Below are positions 36,061 through 43,797 of a DNA stretch of 64,000 nucleotides, in pieces. Each line of letters opens with the position of its first letter. The stretch's first letter is position 1. The DNA lies in NCBI RefSeq assembly GCF_000212735.1, contig NC_015510.1:6635001-6699000 (forward strand), in the 5' to 3' direction. Both the position numbers and the translations under genes were made by a program. Under the pieces are notes generated by a model. The model worked only from the letters and a program-made list of their open reading frames with translations. It was not told where the DNA came from and made no database searches. This DNA is from Haliscomenobacter hydrossis DSM 1100 (GTDB lineage: Bacteria > Bacteroidota > Bacteroidia > Chitinophagales > Saprospiraceae).

Positions 36061-37224
36061 ATGATGGGAAAAAATAAAATCGGCATAACGGGTTGGGGCA
36101 GTATTTCGGCCTTGGGCTTTGACCCTTGGAGCAGCTATCAGGAACAGGAACGGCATTACCTGGTGCAGGACGCCTACGGGCATTGGATGGGCCGCTTGCC
36201 CATTGCCGCTGAATCCAGGATCATCAAGCTCTGTTCCAGCGACAAGCACTACTTTCAAGTAGATCGTACGGTGCTGCTGGCCATTACGGCGGCAGAACAG
36301 GCTGTTGCGCGGGCGGGTTGGCCAGCTGGACCAGGGCTGGGAATTCAAATTGGCTCATCCCGCGGTGCCACCAATACCTGGGAACATTACCACCAGCAAT
36401 GGGAAGGGGGCATCGAAGGCGGACTTTCGCCGATGACTTCACCTTTGACTACGCTCGGCAATTTGTCTTCCTGGGTGGGGTATCACTTGCGCTCGGGCGA
36501 CATGGTGGCCGAACATTCGGTGACTTGTAGCACGGCTTTGCACGCCATCCTCAGTGGGGTAACCTGGCTGGAAAGTGGCCGGGTAAACCGCTATTTGGCC
36601 GGGGGAACCGAAGCGCCACTTACGCCGTTTACCATCGCCCAAATGAAAGCCCTGCGGATCATGGCAGGGGTAGAAGATTACGATTACCCGGTGCGGTCTT
36701 TGGACCTGAATAAAACGGCCAACAGTATGGCCCTCGGTGAAGGTGCGGCCTGTTTTTGTCTGGAAAAAGACCCCGCTGAAGCCCTGGCCTGGATTGAAGG
36801 TATCGGGTTTTCTACCGAATGGGGAGGCACGCCCACCAATGTCACCAAAGACGCCCAAGGATTACAAAGAGCAATGCGCATGGCCTGGGAAGAAGCGGGC
36901 TGCCCTCAGGTGGATGTGGTGGTAACGCATGCGCCCGGTACCAAGCAGGGTGATGCTACAGAAATGCAGGCCATTCAAGCAGTTTTTGGAGAAAACCTGC
37001 CCTTGGTGACCAACAACAAATGGAAAATCGGCCATACTTTGGGGGCATCCGGAGGCTTGAGTTTGGAATTCGCCTTGTTGATGCTAATTCATGGTCAATT
37101 TATTGGAATTCCCTATCTTGCCGCCGCTAAAGCAGAAAACCGCGCTCCCGAAACTATCCTGGTCAATGCCCAGGGATTTGGCGGAAATTCGGTCAGTATT
37201 TTGCTGCGCAAAGGGAACAAGTAA
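36061..37224 (+). CDS. beta-ketoacyl-ACP synthase-type condensing enzyme in biotin cluster
   Basis: A 387-residue thiolase-fold enzyme of the KAS I/II class. The Cys-His-His triad is intact: Cys156 in SVTCSTALHAI, His290 in VVTHAPGTKQGDATE and His325 in WKIGHTLGASGG. It starts 2 bp after bioA (ATGATG; either Met is possible) and precedes bioB, so it belongs to the biotin locus. It is divergent and shorter than housekeeping FabF. No bioC, bioG, bioH or bioW is visible here, so this enzyme may help build the pimeloyl chain or act in a linked acyl pathway (inference). Confidence 0.88.
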   Translation: MMGKNKIGITGWGSISALGFDPWSSYQEQERHYLVQDAYGHWMGRLPIAAESRIIKLCSSDKHYFQVDRTVLLAITAAEQAVARAGWPAGPGLGIQIGSSRGATNTWEHYHQQWEGGIEGGLSPMTSPLTTLGNLSSWVGYHLRSGDMVAEHSVTCSTALHAILSGVTWLESGRVNRYLAGGTEAPLTPFTIAQMKALRIMAGVEDYDYPVRSLDLNKTANSMALGEGAACFCLEKDPAEALAWIEGIGFSTEWGGTPTNVTKDAQGLQRAMRMAWEEAGCPQVDVVVTHAPGTKQGDATEMQAIQAVFGENLPLVTNNKWKIGHTLGASGGLSLEFALLMLIHGQFIGIPYLAAAKAENRAPETILVNAQGFGGNSVSILLRKGNK

Positions 37225-37243
37225 CTGAGCATATCTTCTGGAC

Positions 37244-37419
37244 ATTTTGCTCGGAGGACATGAATAGCCCCAGGCTTCAGCCTGGGGTCATCGGAACACC
37301 CTAGAATTTTGGCTTTAGCCCTGGCTTGAAAACCAAAGCTTGGGCTAAAGCCCGATCAAGAGAGGCAATCCCGATCCACGCGCTAAAGCACGTGGCAATT
37401 CATGTCCTCCGAGCAAAAT
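37244..37419. repeat. 176-bp palindromic element with perfect 22-bp terminal repeats
   Basis: The terminal arms 37244-37265 and 37398-37419 are exact reverse complements (ATTTTGCTCGGAGGACATGAAT on the left). The interior has further palindromic words (CCAGGCTTCAGCCTGG, GGGCTAAAGCCC). No coding capacity. It is the uninterrupted form of the element at 34079-34738. The two copies flank the bioA-ketoacyl synthase pair. Confidence 0.92.
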
Positions 37420-37442
37420 GTCAAATAGTATGGTAATAGGCA

Positions 37443-37450
37443 TAAATTTG
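37443..37450 (+). promoter_or_regulatory. candidate Bacteroidota -7 element upstream of bioB
   Basis: TAAATTTG is an exact TAnnTTTG match ending 19 bp before the bioB ATG, just outside the palindromic element. A clear -33 TTG is not visible. It suggests bioB can be transcribed separately from bioA. Confidence 0.45.
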
Positions 37451-37469
37451 TCGACTTAAAAACTCAATC

Positions 37470-38567
37470 ATGGCTGAAACACAAAAGCACTGGACTTTAG
37501 AAGAAATCCTTGAAGTATACCATACCCCCTTGTTGGAGCTTGTTTTTCAGGCTGCAACCGTACACCGCCAGCACCACAACCCACGTGAGGTACAGATCAG
37601 CACCTTGGTTTCGGTAAAAACTGGCGGTTGCCCCGAAGATTGTGGCTACTGCCCCCAGGCGGCACGTTATCATACGGGTGTAGAAAACGAACCCATGATG
37701 AGTGTGGACTCCGTGCGTTCTGCTGCTTTGCAAGCCCAGGCCATCGGTGCTTCTCGCCTTTGTATGGGCGCAGCTTGGCGCTCGGTGAAAGACGACGCCG
37801 ATTTTGATCACGTGATTGATCTGGTAAAAACCGTACGCGAACTGGACATGGAAGTGTGCTGCACCCTCGGTATGCTCAATGAGCACCAGGCCCAACGTCT
37901 GGCCAATGCCGGTTTGTACGCGTACAACCACAACTTGGATACTTCCGAAGAATATTACGACGACATCATCTCTACCCGTAGCTACGACGACCGCCTAAAA
38001 ACCCTTTCGAATGTGCGCAAAGCCAACCTGACAGTTTGTTCTGGCGGCATCATCGGTATGGGCGAATCGGTAGAAGACCGCTGCAAGATGTTGCTCACCT
38101 TGTCGCAATTGAACCCCATCCCGGAGTCTATCCCCATCAATGCTCTCGTTGCAGTAGAAGGCACTCCCATGGAAAACATCGAGCCTATCCCGATGTGGGA
38201 CATCATTCGGATGGTGGCTACCACCCGCATCATCATGCCTCAAACTACGGTGCGCCTGTCAGCAGGTCGTACCGAAATGAGTCAAGAAGGCCAGGCACTC
38301 TGCTTCATGGCCGGTGCAGGGTCAATTTTTGCGGGTGAAAAACTGCTCACCACGCCCAACCCCGATGCCTACGAGGACATGGACATGTTCAATGCCCTGG
38401 GCCTGTTGCCCAAACGCCCATTCGCCGATGGGTTTGTGCCTGAAATTGTGGAGGAAGAGATCGTAGCAGGTGAAGAAACCAAATGGTCACGCCCCGGTCA
38501 CCGCATTGAGGCCAATGTGCAGTACGCGGAATTGGGTAAAGAAAAACGCAAAGCGGAAAAAGTATAA
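37470..38567 (+). CDS. bioB: biotin synthase
   Basis: A 365-residue radical-SAM sulfur-insertion enzyme that makes biotin from dethiobiotin. The radical-SAM cluster cysteines are Cys54, Cys58 and Cys61 in TGGCPEDCGYCPQ. YHTGVENEPMM, ASRLCMGAAWR, VCCTLGMLNEHQAQRLANAG, YNHNLDTSEEYY, CSGGIIGMGE and TVRLSAGRTEMS are all BioB hallmarks, including ligands of the second cluster. A C-terminal tail of about 30 residues is charged and variable. It is separated from the ketoacyl synthase by a palindromic element. Confidence 0.96.
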   Translation: MAETQKHWTLEEILEVYHTPLLELVFQAATVHRQHHNPREVQISTLVSVKTGGCPEDCGYCPQAARYHTGVENEPMMSVDSVRSAALQAQAIGASRLCMGAAWRSVKDDADFDHVIDLVKTVRELDMEVCCTLGMLNEHQAQRLANAGLYAYNHNLDTSEEYYDDIISTRSYDDRLKTLSNVRKANLTVCSGGIIGMGESVEDRCKMLLTLSQLNPIPESIPINALVAVEGTPMENIEPIPMWDIIRMVATTRIIMPQTTVRLSAGRTEMSQEGQALCFMAGAGSIFAGEKLLTTPNPDAYEDMDMFNALGLLPKRPFADGFVPEIVEEEIVAGEETKWSRPGHRIEANVQYAELGKEKRKAEKV

Positions 38568-38570
38568 AAA

Positions 38571-38668
38571 GGGTTCGGGGGTTCGAAGTTCGGGGGTTCG
38601 AGGATCGGTCGCCGAGCGGAGCCGAGGTGCCTGAACCCCCGAACCTCGAACCTCGAACCTTCAAACCC
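38571..38668. repeat. inverted repeat of GGGTTCG words between bioB and tpiA
   Basis: The left part 38571-38603 repeats GGGGGTTCGA-type words; the right part 38630-38668 carries complementary CCCCCGAACCTCGAACC words. The spacer itself holds CGAGCGGAGCCGAG. It fills the 109-bp gap between bioB and tpiA and would form a G+C-rich hairpin. Confidence 0.85.
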
Positions 38669-38676
38669 GAATAAAC

Positions 38677-39441
38677 ATGAAAACACGTCAACAAATCGTT
38701 GCTGGCAACTGGAAAATGAACAAAAACTACGGCGAAGGCCGTGAGTTGGCCATGGAAATTGTGGAGCGCCTGAAGCCGTCCAACACCCAGGTGGTGCTGT
38801 GTGCGCCTTACATCCACCTGCAATTGGTAAAAAACATCATCAAGGATGTGGCCAGCTTGTACCTGGGCGCGCAAAATTGCCACCAGGAAGACAAGGGCGC
38901 CTACACCGGTGAAATTTCAGTAGATATGCTCAAGTCGGTTGGGGTAAGCTACGTGATTCTGGGCCACTCCGAGCGCCGCGAGTATTTTGGCGAATCCGAT
39001 GAGCTACTGGCCAAAAAGACGGATAAGGTGTTGGCCGCTGGCTTACTACCCATTTTTTGTTGTGGAGAAAGCCTCGACATTCGTGATGCGGGTACCCATG
39101 TAGCTCATGTTCAAGCCCAGATCAAAGCGGGTTTGTTTCACCTGAGCCCGGAAGAATTCCAAAAAGTGGTCATTGCGTATGAGCCGATTTGGGCCATTGG
39201 CACGGGTCGCACGGCTTCTCCTGAGCAGGCGCAAGACATGCACGCAGCCATTCGCGCACTTTTGACCGATCAATACGGCGCGGAAATTGCCGATGCTACC
39301 ACCATTCTGTATGGCGGCAGTGTCAACGGCGGCAACGCGGCGGTACTTTTTTCACAGCCCGATGTTGATGGTGGTCTGGTAGGTGGTGCTTCGCTGAAAG
39401 CGGAGGAATTCATTACGATTGTGGAAGCGACGAAGAAATAA
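38677..39441 (+). CDS. tpiA: triosephosphate isomerase
   Basis: A 254-residue glycolytic TIM-barrel enzyme interconverting dihydroxyacetone phosphate and glyceraldehyde 3-phosphate. Catalytic residues are visible: Lys in GNWKMNKNY, His in ILGHSERREYF, Glu in IAYEPIWAIGTGRTAS, and the phosphate loop LYGGSVNGGN. Length is standard. A bidirectional terminator follows the stop at once. Confidence 0.97.
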   Translation: MKTRQQIVAGNWKMNKNYGEGRELAMEIVERLKPSNTQVVLCAPYIHLQLVKNIIKDVASLYLGAQNCHQEDKGAYTGEISVDMLKSVGVSYVILGHSERREYFGESDELLAKKTDKVLAAGLLPIFCCGESLDIRDAGTHVAHVQAQIKAGLFHLSPEEFQKVVIAYEPIWAIGTGRTASPEQAQDMHAAIRALLTDQYGAEIADATTILYGGSVNGGNAAVLFSQPDVDGGLVGGASLKAEEFITIVEATKK

Positions 39442-39446
39442 TAAAA

Positions 39447-39486
39447 ATTACTCAGGTGAAAGGAGTTTATTCTTCACCTGAGTAAT
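39447..39486. terminator. bidirectional terminator between tpiA and a convergent gene
   Basis: The perfect 14-bp arms ATTACTCAGGTGAA (39447-39460) and TTCACCTGAGTAAT (39473-39486) enclose a 12-nt loop. An A-rich run lies on the left and a T-rich stretch on the right, so it can work for both converging genes. Confidence 0.8.
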
Positions 39487-39488
39487 CC

Positions 39489-40385
39489 TCATTTCAATTT
39501 TTTATTCAAAGCAAAGCTGAAATTTTCATCGCCCACCAAGAGCTGTTGCTTTTTGTCCAGAAAGAACAACACATTTTCATCGCCTACCAAAAATTGCAGG
39601 GCTTCATCTCTTTTTTCGTCGGGATGGAGTTGGTAAATTGTTGCTTCACCTTTTTGATTGATTGACCATTTGCCAGTAATGGCTTGGGCCCGCCGGAAGA
39701 TCCGGGTCAGGGTATAAGTCGTCGGTTGCTTACTCGTCGAATCGCGGTACAAGGTAAGCCTCCATTTCAACTTGATACATTCAGTGCTAACGGGAATGGC
39801 ATATTCTGCGGCTAGTTCCGAACAGGGCGTTCTTCCATCAAAAACGGCCACATATGGAGTCGATTTGGACAAGGTAGCGGCGGCCAATGCAGGTAGCGGA
39901 GATTTTTGATGGCTCGGTGTTTTGCGATTCAGGGAATAACTCCAGCCGCCATTGCCCAACATCAACTGTTGATCAGCATCCAGCAAGTGGTACAAATCCT
40001 CGTTGAGCTGGAGGAAAGAAAAGGCCACCTTTGCTGTTTCAGATTTCAATTGATAAACCTCACCATGCGGACCGCTGCGCACCTGGTAACTTCCTTGAAT
40101 GGATTGCTTTTGGCCTGCTGCGGTAAAACCTAAGGTATTAGGCTGGTTTATGCCATAGTTGATACTCAAATCGAAAGTTTGGCTTTCAGGCTGCATGAGT
40201 AAATGCCAGCGGATAAAATCAACGGGGAAGCTCTGGTCGATATTCAACATCGTTTTGATCAGTGAATCACCGGGGGTGCTGGCTTGTAGTTCAAAAGCGG
40301 TATCGGGCTCATTGCTCAGATTGGTCACAGGGTTTGACAAAAATGTCCAACATACAAAGGATAGAAGGATCAGTATTGATTTCAT
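39489..40385 (-). CDS. secreted hypothetical protein, 298 aa
   Basis: The protein has a signal peptide (MKSILILLSFVCWTFLSNPVT). The mature part is beta-rich, with short repeated strands about a loaded/unloaded motif: LLDADQQLMLGNGGWSYSLNRK, LVGDENVLFFLDKKQQLLVGDENFSFALNKK. GSYQVRSGPHGEVYQL and PYVAVFDGRTPCSELAAEY are also notable; the latter resembles a segment of secreted copper-resistance/NlpE-like beta-barrel proteins, but I cannot assign a family. Function unknown. It is convergent with tpiA, with a shared terminator. Confidence 0.75.
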   Translation of the reverse strand: MKSILILLSFVCWTFLSNPVTNLSNEPDTAFELQASTPGDSLIKTMLNIDQSFPVDFIRWHLLMQPESQTFDLSINYGINQPNTLGFTAAGQKQSIQGSYQVRSGPHGEVYQLKSETAKVAFSFLQLNEDLYHLLDADQQLMLGNGGWSYSLNRKTPSHQKSPLPALAAATLSKSTPYVAVFDGRTPCSELAAEYAIPVSTECIKLKWRLTLYRDSTSKQPTTYTLTRIFRRAQAITGKWSINQKGEATIYQLHPDEKRDEALQFLVGDENVLFFLDKKQQLLVGDENFSFALNKKLK

Positions 40386-40715
40386 GGTTTCTTTTTAGCA
40401 ATAATCAAACCTACCCCACTTTCAGTATAGCAACCGAAAAAAAAGACCAACGGCAAAATCAGGTAGAGCAACAACAATATGATAGGCAATTTACCAATCA
40501 AACTTCAAGAGGGAGCCCCTCTTGCAAATGAACTGGAATTTAATCCGGTTTTTTTTCGGATTTCAGGTCAAAAAATCTATTTTTCATGAAAGTAAAATAT
40601 TGATAAATTATATCAATTATTTGATTTTCAGTTAATTATTGATTTTTTATTTTTTGGCATTTATTTCGCTACAGTTCTAGAGAAAACCGATTTTTTTATT
40701 CCAAAATGTAGCGCT
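40386..40715. other. A+T-rich intergenic region
   Basis: 330 bp without a recognisable gene, becoming very A+T-rich toward the right. A 7-bp inverted repeat ATTGATA/TATCAAT at 40599-40617 with a 5-nt loop could be an operator or be chance in such sequence. It would contain the promoters of the two divergently placed genes. Confidence 0.6.
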
Positions 40716-40901
40716 ATGACTGGCTTTCCGATCGTTTTAGCGGGATTAGTAGCACTGGGTATGATCATGCTGAATTCTGGCGATTACCGTCGCTATCGGC
40801 GTCGGCGCATTTATCAGCCTATATTAAGCCCCTGGGCAGCTACTTTACTTTTTGTACTGATTTTAATTCTTTGGATTTGGCGAGACGTGTTCTTGAATTA
40901 A
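40716..40901 (+). CDS. small membrane protein, 61 aa
   Basis: The sequence shows two hydrophobic helices, residues 3-19 (GFPIVLAGLVALGMIML) and 42-58 (WAATLLFVLILILWIW), joined by a basic Tyr/Arg loop (DYRRYRRRRIYQ). The loop resembles the Arg/Tyr/Asp-rich stretch of the SPOR protein nearby. A strong terminator 12 bp after the stop supports it as a real transcript. Function unknown. Confidence 0.6.
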   Translation: MTGFPIVLAGLVALGMIMLNSGDYRRYRRRRIYQPILSPWAATLLFVLILILWIWRDVFLN

Positions 40902-40912
40902 TCACTTAAAAT

Positions 40913-40954
40913 AAGCAGGCAATTTAGGTGAATCCTAAGGTGCCTGCTTTTTTT
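40913..40954 (+). terminator. Rho-independent terminator after the 61-aa membrane protein
   Basis: AAGCAGGCA (40913-40921) pairs with TGCCTGCTT (40941-40949). An inner TTAGG/CCTAA stem lies within, and a T run extends to 40954. Confidence 0.85.
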
Positions 40955-40965
40955 GTACTCCTTTC

Positions 40966-40999
40966 AAAAAAAAAAGAGCGAGGCAAAACTACCTCGCTC
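40966..40999 (-). terminator. Rho-independent terminator for the SPOR-domain gene
   Basis: GAGCGAGG (40976-40983) and CCTCGCTC (40992-40999) form a perfect stem. The ten A's at 40966-40975 become the U tract on the minus strand, 28 bp after the SPOR gene stop. Confidence 0.85.
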
Positions 41000-41027
41000 C
41001 CCAATTCAACATTTTGGTTTCAGTAAA

Positions 41028-41810
41028 TTAGTCCACTTTGTAATATTGACCTTCAACTAGCTCATAAATTTGTTCGTATTTTTTGCCCATAAACGACTTC
41101 GCGGCGCGTTTGGACGGATAACCACCAATCAAAAGGTGGTACAAACCATCTCCTTCTTTGAAGTAAACTATTTTGGCCAGGTATCCTTTCTCAATCCAGT
41201 CCTGCTTGGCAGCGACGGCGTTATCCAAGCTTCCAAAGGCATCCGTCTGAGCATAAAAATTTTCTGGTACGACCGTGCTCGTGGTGGTCTGTTCATCGGC
41301 TACGTATTCGTCGGGTATGTCCTCCTCGGCGGGCCCAACATCTTCGTCATAGTCCTGGGTGTCATCATCGTAAATATGATTGGGGTAATCATCCCCGCTG
41401 TAGCCCAATTCCTCGTTGTTGGAGGAATTCTGGTTTACATCAGGGTTATCCTGCTGCATGATGATTTTGGCAGATTTGGGTTTGCTTGAACTGCCCTGAG
41501 CATTGAACTGATAAATGCCAAAGCCAACCAGCAAGATAATGCCGAGCCCAATGAACATTCCGGTATAGTCATGGTCTTGATCATAGTGCCGATCCCGTCG
41601 ACGGTAACTGCGGCGGTCATCATCATAGTAGTCATCGCGGTCATCGTAGTAGTAGTCATCGTCATCATACCTTCTGCGGCGATCGCCACGGCGGTGTCCT
41701 CGTCTGTAATCAGAATTGTGGCCTCTGCGCCGACGGTCGGGGCCACTGGAAACCGCGCCAATCAGCAGAATGAATACAATGAGACCAATTACATATGCAA
41801 AAGTGCCCAT
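41028..41810 (-). CDS. SPOR-domain membrane protein with Asp/Arg/Tyr-rich linker
   Basis: A 260-residue protein. The N-terminal helix (YVIGLIVFILLIGAVSSG) is followed by a very charged low-complexity stretch of Asp, Arg and Tyr (about residues 26-80). A second helix lies near 83-103 (YTGMFIGLGIILLVGFGIYQF), then an acidic linker and a SPOR domain (about 185-260: NFYAQTDAFGSLDNAVAAKQDWIEKGY, GLYHLLIGGYPSKRAAKSFM). SPOR domains bind denuded glycan strands of peptidoglycan at division sites. The Asp/Arg repeats are codon-repetitive and may vary in length. Confidence 0.85.
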   Translation of the reverse strand: MGTFAYVIGLIVFILLIGAVSSGPDRRRRGHNSDYRRGHRRGDRRRRYDDDDYYYDDRDDYYDDDRRSYRRRDRHYDQDHDYTGMFIGLGIILLVGFGIYQFNAQGSSSKPKSAKIIMQQDNPDVNQNSSNNEELGYSGDDYPNHIYDDDTQDYDEDVGPAEEDIPDEYVADEQTTTSTVVPENFYAQTDAFGSLDNAVAAKQDWIEKGYLAKIVYFKEGDGLYHLLIGGYPSKRAAKSFMGKKYEQIYELVEGQYYKVD

Positions 41811-41885
41811 AATTGTAGGTGTTTAAAAAATGAAAGAATTGGATGTACAGGATAGAAGGCTTTTAAAAATGTACCAAAAAATTAA

Positions 41886-42137
41886 ATGACTGAAAATCAA
41901 TTAATTGAGATAATTTTTTCATGGGTAAATTGGGGGAAAGGCGAAATGTTTTCGGAAAAAACAGTATTTTTAACGCATATGATTCTTTTGAGTAAAAAAC
42001 AATCGGTGCAAAATGACATTGAACACTATCGACTCAGTGTGATGCTAAATATCTTTATTGCTTTTGAAAATGGGGCTAATTTGGGGTTAGATTCTTTCAA
42101 AGAAAAGTTTCATTCCCAGAAAATTTATATTGAATAG
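41886..42137 (+). CDS. possible small protein, 83 aa
   Basis: A short A+T-rich frame (MTENQLIEIIFSWVNWGKGEMF...ENGANLGLDSFKEKF). Composition is plausible for a helical protein, but there is no recognisable family, promoter or terminator. A minus-strand frame overlaps its end. I list it with low confidence because it is the only coherent frame here. Confidence 0.35.
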   Translation: MTENQLIEIIFSWVNWGKGEMFSEKTVFLTHMILLSKKQSVQNDIEHYRLSVMLNIFIAFENGANLGLDSFKEKFHSQKIYIE

Positions 42138-42562
42138 TAGCAGGATTATTAGCTAGGCGAATTAGTACAATTTGTGGCATGATTTTAGTTCCTAAATAAT
42201 AGTGATGAGTTGTCCATTTGAAATTAGAGATCACTAGGCTTTTTTCTACCACCATTTTTTTCTTTTTTTCCTGTAATTCCGAAAAATTTTCGGAAAAGGA
42301 CGAATTTGTCATTTTTTTATATTGGTTTAAAATAAATTCATTTTTCATAAAAAACTGTAAATCAGAACTTAAGATCATTTTTTGTTTATTGGCACGATCT
42401 TCGGACAATATAAAGCGTTGGAGCGGCAAAGCTTCAGCAAAATAAGTTCATTGAAAAAATCTGGTAGATTGTTGACATTTAATTGTACTGCACTTTTAAC
42501 TTTGGTATACAAGTAAAGTTTTATCTTTATGCTAACCGAGTTAATACGTAAATTACAATTGT
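42138..42562. other. A+T-rich leader region of the TIR/kinase cluster
   Basis: 425 bp without a convincing gene. A minus-strand frame at 42097-42429 is Lys-rich and non-descript. The right end contains the only clear promoter for the seven-gene cluster that follows. The long gap to the gene on the left fits the boundary of an inserted block. Confidence 0.5.
42472..42504 (+). promoter_or_regulatory. Bacteroidota-type promoter of the seven-gene cluster
   Basis: TTG at 42472-42474, a 22-bp spacer and TAACTTTG at 42497-42504 match the TTG...TAnnTTTG consensus of the Bacteroidota primary sigma factor. The leader to the first ATG is about 55 nt. Gaps of at most 50 bp between the following genes argue that it drives the whole cluster. 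Confidence 0.6.
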
Positions 42563-43780
42563 ATGTCTAAAGTAAAAACTAAGAGATTCCAGGAAATGGA
42601 TGAACATGGCTCCAATTTACTTCATGAAGTTGAGATTTTTAACACTCTACTTTCTAGGTATAATGGAATGCCAAATCAAGGCCTTCACGAGTATTGTCTG
42701 AGCTATCTGAAAGATAAATTTGACAAGAAGCCACTAAGGGCCTATTTTTCCCTGCTCCTCTACCGTTACTTGAATCATTATCCAGTTTGGCAAACGAAGT
42801 TCACAACTCATGATGAAAAGTTACTTATCACTAAGCTACCTTTCGTTTTTGAAGTGGTGATTACCATCCAATACCTGCACAATCATATTCTGGATGAGAA
42901 ATACGAAACCAAAAAGAGCAATTTTCCTAGAATTGATCAAAATTTGATAGCCAGCAATATCCTCAAGGAAACGCTCTATCTCTACATTGATCAAGAAATT
43001 ACCTCTTATTTGGCTACGGATTTAGGAATGCAACTAAAACGCTGCATCCATGAACTGTTTTTGTGTGTAGACATTGGCCAATACCTGGATAAAAACTACA
43101 ACAATTATTCTGCTTGGAAAAAGGAAAATACGGAGTTCAGTTTTGTAAACTCTACTTTCTACGATAAGCTTGCCGCTGAAGCCATCGCTGAGATTTTAGC
43201 GGAGGTGCAAGCGGAAATAGTCGCTAAGTCCAGCTTTGTAGAAGCCTATTTTCGGCGCATTTATTGTTCCAACGTTTACTTTTTCCGTTGTATAGTTGAA
43301 GTACTTGAGCAAATAGGGGGAAAGATAGAAAATGAGTACGTTAATAGCCTGAAGCTGTTTTCCATTCAGTATGGGTTTATGCTACAAATCATCAATGACT
43401 ATGCTGATTTCGCCTATTCAGATGATGCAAACGAGCGGAGTATGTTGAAACTCGCAGGAAAAAAGTCAACCGATTTTTTTGCTGACCTGTATAATTTTAA
43501 CATTACTCTGCCTCTGATTTTCCACCTCCAAGAAGGCTACAAACGCAAAATTGAAGCCTACCTAGAAGGAGGTAAAAAAAGAAATAAGTTGTTGAGTTTG
43601 TATCCAACCCAAATCAAGCAAGAAATTGTAAGTAGTGGTGCTATTCATGCCTGCATCAACATCTCTCGACGTTTATCACAATTTGCCAGAAATCAATTGG
43701 ATTTGGATAATCCCATCACACCCCTATTTACGGATATGTGTGAGATGGCATTCGATAACAAATTTTACCGTTTGTTCTAA
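42563..43780 (+). CDS. polyprenyl-synthase-fold protein with altered catalytic motifs
   Basis: A 405-residue protein whose order of motifs follows trans-isoprenyl diphosphate synthases. KKPLRAYFSLLLYRYL (55-70) corresponds to GKRLRP. FEVVITIQYLHNHILDEKYETKKS (96-119) corresponds to the first Asp-rich motif DDxxD with its RR pair, but reads NHILD and KK. GFMLQIINDYADF (271-283) corresponds to the second motif, QxxDDxxD, but reads NDYAD. AGKKSTDF and ITLPLIFHL follow as in the family. Loss of the paired aspartates suggests weak, altered or no Mg-diphosphate catalysis. It is the first gene of the kinase/TIR cluster. ComQ-type pheromone prenyltransferases show that this fold can serve signalling; the comparison is inference. 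Confidence 0.75.
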   Translation: MSKVKTKRFQEMDEHGSNLLHEVEIFNTLLSRYNGMPNQGLHEYCLSYLKDKFDKKPLRAYFSLLLYRYLNHYPVWQTKFTTHDEKLLITKLPFVFEVVITIQYLHNHILDEKYETKKSNFPRIDQNLIASNILKETLYLYIDQEITSYLATDLGMQLKRCIHELFLCVDIGQYLDKNYNNYSAWKKENTEFSFVNSTFYDKLAAEAIAEILAEVQAEIVAKSSFVEAYFRRIYCSNVYFFRCIVEVLEQIGGKIENEYVNSLKLFSIQYGFMLQIINDYADFAYSDDANERSMLKLAGKKSTDFFADLYNFNITLPLIFHLQEGYKRKIEAYLEGGKKRNKLLSLYPTQIKQEIVSSGAIHACINISRRLSQFARNQLDLDNPITPLFTDMCEMAFDNKFYRLF

Positions 43781-43797
43781 CACCAAAACTTTGTACG

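Noticed and set aside
42097-42429. Minus-strand frame of 110 codons
   Set aside because: Lys-rich translation of A+T-rich DNA, overlapping another weak frame; no start context or family.
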